Below are positions 36,671-49,000 of a stretch of DNA of 64,000 bases, one piece after another (the first letter of the stretch is position 1; each line of letters begins with the position of its first letter). Source of the stretch: Nyssa sinensis (Eukaryota > Streptophyta > Magnoliopsida > Cornales > Nyssaceae); contig CM018050.1 of NCBI GenBank assembly GCA_008638375.1, positions 27,099,097 to 27,163,096 of the forward strand. Reading direction: 5' to 3'. The translations under genes and the position numbers were made by a program. A model generated the notes under the pieces. The model had not been told where the DNA came from and ran no database searches. It saw only the letters and a program-made list of their open reading frames with translations.

Positions 36671-39141
36671 GATCCCAATCCATGTGGTTTGAAGTATATA
36701 TTAGTTGTCTTTTTCTTTCTGTATACTTCTCTTTTCTTCTGTATTTAAACCTTATTGACGAGCGAGTTTCTTTCCTCAAGTTGATTTCTGCCAATGCCTT
36801 GCATAACTGCTCGTGTTCTCTATTATACAACAATGATGATTTTAATGGGCTTGGTAGTTTGTCATGGTTTAATTTTATTTTTTGAAAAACATTCACCAAT
36901 TAGCTTTATGAATATTTCATGGAAATCTCATTATAAATGATTATGTGGTGAAATTAAAAGATGTGCTTGTACATTGCTTACTAAATGGATCCATTGTGTT
37001 TTGCTTGGCAATTGAAGGTAGAATCCATTACAGCATATGGGTTATGAGATAAGGGTGAAGGTCATCACACAATGATATGGTATCCGTTTTGAGATATCAA
37101 AATGTCCCAAATTTCCATGACTATAATCTCTCTTGCATCCTTACTAGCATTGATGGGTTTGGACCTTCTAATGCCATATAAAGCCTGATGGTGCCATTCA
37201 TTGGTAGGATCCAGATTTGCTCCTAAATAGCTTCTATTTTCCAAAGCCCCACTGCTGAAATAATATTGAGGATCTACATGAAAGCCAAGAGCCCGACGTG
37301 TCCAGTTACTCCCCATTTCGATACAATCTTGTTCTTTTCTCTTCCCAAAGATACATGTCACCCATAATGCTCTGCTCATCTAACCAATGGCTTAATTAAC
37401 TAGATGACTTTTGAAGGCTTATTAGGAGCTTAATTCGTGAGATTACTGCACTTAATACGAAGGGATTTTAAGATTTTCAATCACTTCATTTCAAGCTCTT
37501 TATATATATATATATATATAATTTTATCTCATTCCCCTGAATGAGAGGGCCTCCATCATCAATCAGAATGTTTATCAATTATCACACCATTAAATTCCAC
37601 ATAACAAGAGGCTGTTTTAGGAGCCTCTATAATCCATCCTTATATCCATCCAAGCCAAACGACAGTAGGCTGTTTCAATTTCCATGCCACATTCGAGCAC
37701 CATAGGCATTAGATAGAGGCAGTTTGGGCATATTTCCACGCATGTTTTCTGAAATATTATGGACAGTCTCCCCCCCCCCCCCCCCCCCTCCTCCCCGGGG
37801 CAAAAAATAAAATAAAAATAAAGTATAAGATTATTGTCAGTTGACTGAAATCATCACTCACACTGGCATATTTGGGCATAACAGCACTTGTGTGTACTTG
37901 ACAATGCTCATCCGAGGCCATAAGAGATTCAAAATTCTCAGGTAATGTTCTTTGAAGCGCCTCCAAGAAATGGGCAGGAAATATAAAAGTCTACCACCAT
38001 GCATTTAAATTGTGCAACTTAGGGACCATATTTTTAGCAAACTGACGCTATAATTTTTCCCTTTGTTTTATAAACAAAATGACTGGCACAGTCACTAATA
38101 TGACTAAAGAATACTTCCACATCAATTAGTGCAATTCTATTACAATTTTCAGCGAGAAAAAGCACTCTCATTTTTAGGTGTCTTTCAAGACCCAAAAAAA
38201 CTACTTGCTAGAGTTTTGATTCAAATGAGAAGTTTTCATGGTCTCGTCCATGGACCTGGTTAATGATAGCATGTCATTTGAACGAAAGTAAAAAAGAGAG
38301 ATGTTTTATTTTTGGGAGACGAAAGCAATAACCTACCACATTACAGGACATCATTTGTGAGTTCAAGAATCAGATCAATGGATCCAATTCATGCCAAGAT
38401 TTCTCGTGATTGAGATGGCTTCGTTCTCTAAAAGGGTATACAAATCGCATCATATCCCAGAAATGTTCAAAGCCTCCAAAACATACAAACAAAAGAATTT
38501 CAAAAAAACATGCCATGAAGATATTCAGTGATTTTCCTCGTACTTAACCCTGTATCCAAGAGAAAAAAAAATTCAGGAGCTGTCAATAGAGCACAACGAA
38601 GACAAAGAAGAAAGACCACATGAGAAATAAAGGGCACGTAGAACTCCAGCAATTTAATCAGAACCCACAAGCAGCATTAAAAATGGACATTCGGACATTA
38701 ATGTTTAGTAACTCAGGCTTTTATACATACATTAACATCACAAATGACATCAATTTTTCTCTTCCAGAGAAATTGTGCAAGCAAACATAAAAAATAGAGA
38801 CGAAACTAGCCCCTCATATCCATGTCATAATTTATAGAAGGCAAAATGCTCTCCACCCAATAAAAACTTGCTACATTTATACACTACTCAATTTGATCAC
38901 ACCAAGAAAGCTTTCGAATTACATTAAAATCATTAACAAGAAGAGCATCATATCAGTAATTCTCATCTATATCAATTCGGTTCACCAAAACAATAATATA
39001 ACCATCAATCTCTGGGAAATGCCGCAGTGATGCTTTGATTCTACTCTCTACATTTTTATTTTCCAGTAAAATTGAAAAAAAAAAACCAAAGCAGGCCATT
39101 TTAATGGTATTTTATTATGCACATATTTGGGATCAGGGCGA
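36671..39141. other. Intergenic region between the convergent AUG1 and FIS1 genes
   Basis: It holds the 3' UTRs of both genes, an (AT)n tract near 37,501-37,520 and a poly-C tract at 37,769-37,789 followed by CTCCTCCCCGGGG. Minus-strand frames at 37,379-37,065 and 37,966-37,840 look somewhat protein-like, but I do not recognise them and no gene is called. They may be fragments of an old insertion. Confidence 0.5.
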
Positions 39142-40029
39142 TCAATTCCTTCGGGCCAACGCTGCAGCAATCCCACCAGCAATGAGTCCTACAACAGTAG
39201 CAGTAATGCCAATTCCAACAATACCATCTGTACAACAACAAATGTGTTTGCAGCAATTATAGTTGGTGCTATGGTAAGATCGAAAATAGCTTTAGAAAAT
39301 TCTAGTCATTACCTTTAGCAATTCGATCCTCAACTGTCTTCTTGAGTGTCAAAGCTTGCCTCCAATCAGGTGCAATCTACAATACAAAGAATACATGATA
39401 TCGTTTCGGGTAAGCAGGAAAATTATACAATAATTTTAGAATATACAACCTTAAGGAGGAAAACATGAAGAAAGGAATTAGAAAATAACCAACCAGAAAG
39501 AAGAATAATTTCTCAAACAAAATCCATTCAAATATTTATATAAATATTAAGCCAAATACAAATTATAATAGCCAATATATGAGTTACCTCAAGGTTTCAC
39601 TGTTCGTAAAGGAATTTTAAATAAATGCATTGGAAAACCTTTGATCTGGGGGCAGACTTCCCCACTATGATCAGATGACATGTTGGACACATGCCCCCAT
39701 GTCATGAGATAAGAAGCACGGATACAGATACAAGACATGGATACGGCACGACATGGACATGCAAACACATCAATTTTTTTTTTTAAAAAAAAAAAGACAC
39801 AGACACGTTGAATATATATAAGCTTTTAATATTTTTTATATAATTATTTAATAAAAATCTAATATTATTTTAATAAAAAATTGACGTAAAAACATACAAA
39901 TTTCAGAAATATTATTAAGATATTAAAATAATAAAGCCATTAAAAAAAAATTCAAAAACTTTATTTAACCATCAACATCCATGACTCAAGTTCCAAAAAA
40001 AATTTACTAACTATTACATAAAACATATA

Positions 40030-40068
<39 letters not shown>

Positions 40069-43000
40069 TACCAAAAAAAAAAAAAAACTAAGGAGAATAT
40101 GAGAAAAAAAAAAATCCAAACAAAAAGGAAAATAATGTGTCCATAACATGTCCAAAATTCAAAATAAAAAAAAAAAAATAGGATACTCTTTTTTCGATGT
40201 CCAACACATGTCCGGGAAGTGTCTAAAAGTATTGGTGTCCGTCACGGACACGTGAGCCAAAATAAAGTGTTCGTGCTTCATGGGTCATGAGTGTGGACAT
40301 GTGTGGACACATGTTTGGATGCATACAGCCGAGAGTCTCTTTTATTGAAGGTGGAAAGAGACCCTATGCCCCCTTTCCGAAAGGAGATCATTCATGTGAG
40401 AGAGAGGGTGAGAGAGAGAGAGAGACTCTAAGGGTATGTTTGGATAGCTTTTGAGAGTTAGAGTTTTAAGAAATTTTTTGAGAAGTGTTTTGAAAAGTAA
40501 TTTCTTGGAATTTGAACCATTGTTTGGATTGATTAATTTGAAAAAAGATAAAAAAGTAGGTTATGTTTGGTTATGTTTTTAAAATAAGATTTTTAATTTC
40601 AAATTACAAGATATGTGTTTTGAAATTAATTTTTTTTTTTTAAATTTAGATTATCATATTGAAATATATTTTTCTAATTTTTAAAAAATTAATTACAAAA
40701 TTTTTTAACATATTTTTCAAAAAATTTTATCTAAATTTCTATCAGGTAAACATCCAACATTGATCCATTGACAAGCCATTCAAATTCTTTTTTTTTTTTT
40801 AAATTATTATTATATAAAAGTCTTGATTATTATTATTTTTTTTTTATAGGAAACGGTCATCAAATAAAAGGCATGGCTTACATGATCTTTATTTAGGAAG
40901 ATCAACTGTTTTCCCAACGAATAAGACCGTTGACGGATTTAAGATCAATGTCCTATTCGCTTGGGGTGAGTATTTCTTTTTTAAATATATGAAATTTATA
41001 TTTTTTATTATTTTATTATAATATATTTTAAAAATAAAAACTGCCCCCCCTTTATTTGTTTAGATTTTAAAAAATAAATTTTTAATTTTAAAACGTGGGA
41101 TACGCTATTGACAAACTATTAATTTTAAATTTTTTTACTATTTTATAATTCAGATTATCATATCTAAATACATTTTCACAATTTTTAAAAAATCAATATT
41201 TTGAAACAAATTATATCTGAATTACATTTTCACAATTTTTAATATTCTTAAAAAATGTGTTTGGTTACGTTTTATTGTATTTTCACAATTTTTAATATTC
41301 TTAAAAAATGTGATCGGAATTTAATACATTTAAAAAGTATTTAATTTTTTGAAAACGTGAACAAAATAAGTAATCCTTCTATGGGTCATGAGTTGGCATT
41401 TAGACACATTTGGATCATTAAAAAATAGTCTCTTTATTGAATATTGGAAAGAACCTTGCTTTCTGAAAGGAACCAGTATTTTAGATTAGAGGTGACTAAC
41501 AGACAGAGATCAAACCCATCCTATTTGTTATTGGCCATGAAAAAAAATTGTTGTGTCTTGGAACCCTATAGCCCCAAGGATTCCACTTGTCAAATGAAGA
41601 AGAATCTTGAATTTTATTCAATATATATTCAATAATTTCTAATTTGACCCATTATTTTCTATTTTCTATTAATAACCCCTTTGCTAAATATTAATCTATG
41701 GAACACTCCCCAATATGTGACCTCAATATTGCCAAATGAAACATAATAATAAAAGGAAAAGTTAATGACATAAATTATGTATACACACATGCCATGCATA
41801 CGTACAACTATGTCCTTGTGTCTTAATCTTTCAGATTTATGATGTCAGACAACCTGTGTCCATGCTGACACTCAAGTACTCAACACGCAGTGTCTGTGCC
41901 CACAAATCATTAGGGGAAACTAGATCCACGGAAACAAAATTATTCCAAAGCATTTTGTCACGAATCTATATTTAGGCAGTTATTTACAATGATTAAAAGA
42001 AAATTTTATTCCCTACCTTTCAAGTTATCAAAAAAAACTACGAACAGGAAATGCAACTGACGTCATTTCCTTAAAATTGTAATATAAAAGATTGTCCGGC
42101 CAAAAACGAAAAGGGGTGGAGGGACATTATCCAGTGTTGTTCCCACCTATGCGGGGTGCTGAGAGGGATAACCCAATTTTTGGGATTATCTTGAACAAGG
42201 TGGCTTCTCTCATACTCCAATCTGCATTCTCATGCTTGCCACATAAGCATTTTACCATTGGACCAATAAACAACCCCTAAAGATTGTTATGCATAAAACA
42301 AAATAGAATCATGTCCAAATGGATGAAGAAGAACTACAGAAAATTTGAAATTACCGGATAGAAATTTTTGTGCACATGAAAAGACAAACATAAGAATGTG
42401 TCGGGATAATTGTAAATAAAAATTTCAGAGAGGAAATTGAAAAAAACTAAGAGAACACAAAAATAATACAATATTAATATAGCTTTGATTAAGAAGAGGG
42501 ACAATTAAGAAGATTAGAGTGCATGGCAACGTTTAGATGAATTAATTAACAAACAATTTTGAAAAAATAAACGAGGATAAATTCATCAATTACCAAGCGC
42601 ATATATATATATAAAAGGGAAGAATCATATGGCCATGCAAGGAAAGATTGAGCAAGATTTATGAAGGTACATGGCAACAATTAATTTGGGGGAAAAAAAA
42701 GAGCCACAAGAGGTGCAATCTCAAACTTTAAACCACATATGATCATGAAATCAGCAATCACATCCTTTGACAAATCAACGAAAGACATTTAAATTTGATT
42801 TTAGTCATAGTAAAAAAAAAAAGATTTCTCTTCTTACAAGGGGGGTAGATCTCATAATATGTAAGTATTGCAAAGTTATACCAAAAATTAAACAACCTTG
42901 GTTGGTAGCACAGATGTGTCTTACAAGATGGAAGAGAAACAAAGAAAATAGGCAACAGCGAACAAGGTGGTAAAACATGGAAGATAAAACTTAAAAATTA

Positions 43001-46000
43001 TTTAGAGATAAGATAAAAGGATGATAATGATGTCTGGATGAGGTACTAATGTTATATGAGATGGTTGATTCTACTAAAAAAGCGGTGTTTTAGAAAGCAA
43101 AGGCGTAAGGCCAGGCATTTTAGCCCTTGTGAGGTAAGAGGTAAGCCTCGAGGTGCTGCAATGTTACCTTTTCAAGTTTTGAATTTAATGTTAAAAATAT
43201 ATATAAAATACGTTTGAAAACAATTAACACCATAAAAAATAAAAGTAAGAATTAAATTTGAGTAGATAACAGTATTTTTAATACACAAGGTGGTAGACCA
43301 CTACAATTGAAAGAATGATTGTGAAGGGGATGTTAGAAACAGAGGGTGATGTAGGACAAACATGTATCCTAAAAATAAGTAAACTTGTTTTAGAGTTGTC
43401 GTATGATTTTTAGTTTCCAAATTTACGTCTATGTGAAATTGACTATCTTCATTGTTTTTTATTCAAAATATGGTTCTTTATTTTATTAGGATTAGTATAG
43501 GAAATAGTCTAGTAGTCTTTATTGTATTAGAATTATGATAAAAATAAGAGTTTTGATTTCCTAATCAAAATAGTAGTATTCTAGCTCTATGAATTTTAAA
43601 GAATTTATTCCCTTGTTTGGGTGAGGAGTCCCCATGTTGCTTGATTTCTAAGAAATTCGACGTGCTCGATTCTCTGTCACATTTCTGTTCCACTTTATTT
43701 GGTATCAGAGCGAAGATTTGCCTAACTCAATGGCAATTTGTGTAGACGGAATTTTTATCCTATAGACGACATTCGTACGAGACTATCCATTACTTGTTTA
43801 GAGTCTCAAATACAAGAGAATCGTGAAGATAATAAGTATTACACTAATGATGGAGCTCACAGTCAATTTGTTCTTGTACACGTTTCTATTCAGAAAGCTA
43901 TGCATCATTATAAAAGACTTCTTGATTTTGATGGTAATTTTTATTTTGAAAACTTTGATATATGATTTGAATGATTGTCTTGATGATTTGACACTTTAAG
44001 AAGAAAAATATATTTTTGGGCTTAAGTTAAGCTTATAGGCTTAGTGAAACGATGGTGGCTTGATTTACAAAGGCATAGACAATTGCAAATAAAAAAATGC
44101 ATCTGTTCATGGCTAAGAATGATGAGACTACTAATGAATAGATTTTTGTCAATAAATTATTTGCAGATTTTAGAAAATAAATATAGGTCAACATAGAAAA
44201 GTACCATGGAAAAAGTACAAGAAAAATCTAAAATTATTAACGTGACTTCAATTAATAAGGTTATAGATATTGAACCGTTGAAAGAAGTTCACATCCTTGT
44301 AGAAGATTCTTTTGTCGTGGAAAGTACACATCACGTTATTTCATCCATTGAAAAAGACTACAAAGAGTTGGAAAAAAATAAAGTTAAATTTATTTCTATT
44401 CATGTTATTAAAACAGTTGGTGCAGATGATAAAAAAGAGGAATTGAATGAAAATTTTATTGTGGATAAATAAGACAATTCAGATTTAATAGATTCAACCA
44501 ACTCTTTTATGGAAGAAAAATAAGAAATTTTATGGCAATGGTCAACTTTAAAGATAAAGACGAACCTGAATTAGTGAAGGATTTATGATGCTTCTAAGAA
44601 GATTGAACTTGTAGTGGATCAGGAAAATAATTTTTGTTTTATTACTGGAGCATTTTTATCATAAAAAAAAAAGAGCTTAAATTTATAGACTTCATGGAAG
44701 ATGTGGTAGAAGAAATTCAAGAATATTTAATTGTTTTTCATAAGATTCAACTGTTATTACCGGGTTATGGAAGAGTTCGTGGCCGCGTACATCCAGTCAA
44801 CTCGAGGACGAGTTCTTTTCAAGCGAGGTAGACTGATGTACCTAAAAATAAGGAAACTTATTTTAGAGTTATATTAGGATTTTTAGTTTCAAAATTTGAG
44901 TCTATCTCAAATTGGTTATTTTTATTATTTTTTATTCAAAATATGATTCTTTATTTTATTAGGAATTAGTATAAGAAATATAAGAATTAGTAGTTTCATA
45001 TTCGAACTAATAGTCTTTATTGTATTAGGATTATGATGAAAATAGGAGTTATGGTTTCCTAGTCAAAATAGTAATATTCTAGCTCTAAGAATTTTAGAGA
45101 ATTTATTCTCTTGTTCGGGGGAGAAGTCCCCATATTATTTGGTTTATAAGGAATTCGACGCTGGTTCGATTCTCCTTCACGTTTTCTTCCACATTAGAGG
45201 GAGAGAAGAAATAGTAAAATATAAAGTAAGAAAAGAAGTTCGAAATAGAATGGGTCTTTGACTATAAAAAGGAAATTCATAACTAAACCTATAGAAGTCT
45301 TAAATATAGCTGACTTTTTAAACCATAATAAACATTCTTGTAATAAAAAAGCTTCTTTTAACCACATCAAATCAAATTATTAAAAAATGATATAAAAGGG
45401 TCATATTTGCTTCTCCATTGAGTTATTTGCCTTAGGCATGGCCTAACTCTCTAAAGCATAAGCTTCCCAACAAGTTCACTATATTTTTTACGCCTTGAAG
45501 CTTTTTTCTTACATCTTGTCTCAAGACTGCACCTTGAGGCTCGCATTTCAACGCTTTTTAAAACATCGATTAAAAGAGAAGTAACATTGACCCGTGCACA
45601 ATCTATGAGAATATGACATCATTTGAATAAACTTGATAGTTGAATAGGAATTTTTTAAGGCAATTACTGCCAAAAAAGAAATCCCACTTAATCAGTACAA
45701 GATTCCCATCCTCGTCTCCAGTGTATAATACGCCAGGTGAACTTAAAAAGTAGCAACAAAACTCTTGATTGATCAATGCAAGTGAACTAATTCAGGTATG
45801 ACATGTTGCTTTCTAGACTATTTAGATAATTATGTTTGATGGAATGCCCTTATCAAGCTAATCTCTAATGCTTTGTAGAAGTATTTTAGTCCAACGAGAA
45901 TTGTCACTTCGCTAACCAAGCTTGTGAAATGAAGGGAAAAGCAGCCATATGTGATAAAGCTTGCAATATAGGTAGGAATGGGAAAACGTTAAATAATATA

Positions 46001-49000
46001 AGGTAGCCACAATAGGAACTGAGGCAATAAGGGAACTTAAATTTAATTGTCCCTTGCTAACCAAACTTGTGAAATGAAGGGAAAAGCAGCCATATGTGAT
46101 AAATCTTGCAATATAGGTACGAATGGGAAAACGTTCAATAATATAAGGGAGCCACAATAGGAACTGAGGCAATAAGGGAACTTAAATTTAAAGCATTTAA
46201 TGATCTATATCATAAGTCAAAAGGTGGGAAGAATGATGTGAATAGGCTAGCTAGGATAAGGGAAAGGAAATTAGGGCATTGAAGGCGAGGATCAAAGAGA
46301 TTTGCAAGTGAAGGAGCTTGAGACTAAGGAGGTGGAGCTATTCCGATGAGCTGTTTGATGAGAACCACACGAGATATTTAGGAGATTTTAATAACCATGC
46401 TGAGGTTATAGGTATATTTAAATTTAAGAATTACAGGCTTCCAACTTAAAGAAGCTTTAAAAAGTTACAGATAGGAATGGTTTTTAGCCTTCATGAATTA
46501 AAACTGAAGGATGGAAGTGTATAGGGGTTGATGGTGTATTGTACTTTAACTTGTCTAATAAGATCTTAAAGACTAGAAAATTGTCTAATGAGTCATACCT
46601 GCACCAACTAGTGTGATTTGGGTCAACCATGAGAGCAAATTATTGTCATAGGAAGTTCGCAAAGAGATTTAGGGAGAATAATGGCCTAAATATGGTATCC
46701 ATAAACATTGAAAAAGCATATGCTTCAAGAGACAATTGGGTAGGCTTTGGGAAAGAGCACATGAAGAACATATCCTTTTCCTTTAATCATCAATGAACTT
46801 GTTAAATAGATTCAAGAGGATAATCCAAGGTATCTTGTCTTGTTCGCTGCTGATGACCTTGTCTACCACGGTGGTTTGAAGGGTGGAGTGATGGACACAG
46901 CAAAACTACCACCTCACACTCACAGAGATTGCTCCAGAAAGATCTGAATGGAGAATAACCCCAATGCTTCATGGGGATCTTTTTTTTTTTTTGATAAGTA
47001 ATGCTTCATGGGGATCTTCCAGTATCATAAGCCCCAAACCACTAGAGTGAGCATTGTTAACCAGTTGGTCAGTGCACTTGTTGCTTTCCTTAGTGTATGC
47101 TTATGTCTGCAGTTCTATGGCTTCCTAAATAAGATCTCAGCAGTCATTGATGAGAGCTCCATACAGTGTATCGTGTCTGCTACTCTAGTTGTTTGAAGCG
47201 AAATTAATCGCTAACTCCATGTTAAGAGTTCTATTTTTCAACAAATATGATTCTTCTTTCATTTATCTGACTTCATACATCTGAAACAAAAGATGTATAT
47301 CATTGTATCAATCAACACAAAATAGGATCTATTTGGATCATTTCAAAATTGAATTTTTTTTGAAGATTATTAACAAGAATCCAAAGGTTTAAGATGAGAC
47401 CAATACTACATACAGGCAGTGGAATTTAACCAGAAGTGGGAGTAGAAATGACAGGACTACGAAATTAATAGCCAACATATACCTAGATCATGACCATTTT
47501 ATTCACTACAGATTCATTATTCATAAGGGAATATAAGAAGCAGTATGGATCATAATAGCCAACATCTATCTAAAAATGACCATTTTCATCACCAAAGATC
47601 TATTAGCCAGAAGAAAATATAAGCAGCAGTATGGATCATAAACCTATAAGTGGCAACCACGCTCATTTTTGTCAACAATCACTTACCCAAATCAACTCAA
47701 TTCAACAAAGACTTACCCCAATGATGACTCACATTAGCCATTATAATTAAGAATGGAAAAGTCATGCAAAAGGAACAGGACTAGTCAACTATGTGTAGAC
47801 AAAACTGACAGAAAATATTGATATGGTATGGTGGATCTACAAAGAGTTCTACACTAATTTATCAATATCGAACTAAAAATGATTACTGATATATGCAAAA
47901 AAGTTGAAAGCCCTTTAATAATGATGTGATAGGCGATTCTCCGTAAAGGAAACAAAATGCAATTCAGAACAGGATTTACAGCCAACTATGTAAGATAAAA
48001 CATGAAACAGCTAACAGACCTCCAAACATTGCTCTACAAGCTGCCTGCTCCTCGGATATTCACCACTTCTGTAGTATCCAACAGCCAGAAGATAAAGCTT
48101 TTCTCTCTTTTGCAATGGACTACTAGTATTGGCTAATGAAGCTGCCAATGGCAAGTTATTCAGTCTCTGACAAGCAATGCAGTTTAATAAACAAAATCAT
48201 AAAGCATCAGGAAGAAGCAATATTATAAAAATAAATAAATAAATGAAGTCCACTGCATTACCAAGCTTCTAATATGACAAGATCAAGGTGAGCTAGAACA
48301 TATAGCAACAATGAGAAAGCAAAGAGAAATGGCAATTGCATGAAAAATGCTGATCATGAATCAAAAGAGAAAGATGGTGAGAACTGATAAGTTTAAACAA
48401 GTTGTCGACAAAGTTATGGAGAAATATGGTAGATTTTGAGAACCAGACAAATCAGCCAACAACATGACAAGCAGGATGCAATTCTAGTAAGAACATTAAG
48501 CAACATATTTTTCTCTCTTTTTTTTTCCTTCTAGCAAATAAAGAACACAAACATACAAGCAGAGAGAGGTAATACTTGGTAGTAAAGATCAGTGACGGAG
48601 AGAACCCTTGTAGCAACCATTTGGTGCTGCGTTACTTTTAGGGAGGGTGGACAGAGATGGTGTTGAAAATATATCTAAGTGCGTGTAGGTAAGATGAATT
48701 TCTAGAAAACTATCAAGGACTTTGTGAGCCAAGTAGCCAACAATAACAATGACTATGAATTCTGGAACAATAGCTCCTGTAAACAAGAAACGCCAAGTTC
48801 AAAAAAAAAAAAAATTTGTAGCCAACATGAGGATGTTAAAATGAATGAGAGGAAAATTAGGGAATGAGTTCATATGGGATAATCTAAAACTTAGTTGGCA
48901 TGCTTACAAAACAAGGAAGGCGACTAAGATGATAAGGACATGTACAACGAAGATCAGTAACATCAGTAACAGAAATGAGCTGGTGATAGTAAAAGTTTAG

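Larger units (their letters stand above)
43347..45196 (+). mobile_element. Complete small non-autonomous LTR retrotransposon (1.85 kb) in FIS1 intron 3
   Basis: Two LTRs (43,347-43,697 and 44,834-45,196) are clearly alike throughout, starting TGATGTA and ending ACTTTA/ACATTA. These fit an ancestral TGATGT...ACATCA pair. A perfect primer-binding site for initiator-Met tRNA (TGGTATCAGAGC, 43,700-43,711) follows the left LTR. GAGGG flanks both sides (43,342-43,346; 45,197-45,201). The 1.1-kb interior has short frames (43,738-43,965; 44,206-44,472; 44,634-44,831) with no recognisable gag, protease or RT, so movement would need another element's enzymes. It is antisense to FIS1. Confidence 0.92.
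43083..45568. mobile_element. Inverted-repeat element interrupted by an LTR retrotransposon
   Basis: The left end is CGGTGTTTTAGAAAGCAAAG. The right end, reverse-complemented, is CGATGTTTTAAAAAGCGTTG. Interior sequence next to both ends is rich in 'ggcgtaaggc' and 'gcctcg' words known from a common plant repeat. The LTR element at 43,347-45,196 sits inside it: removing that leaves 'cagagggagagaag', a continuous sequence with one GAGGG. Flanks do not show a convincing target duplication. The superfamily is not assigned. Confidence 0.55.

Noticed and set aside
42092..42284. Functional tRNA gene on the minus strand
   Set aside because: Box B is decayed and no cloverleaf can be completed. The downstream text is SINE-like.
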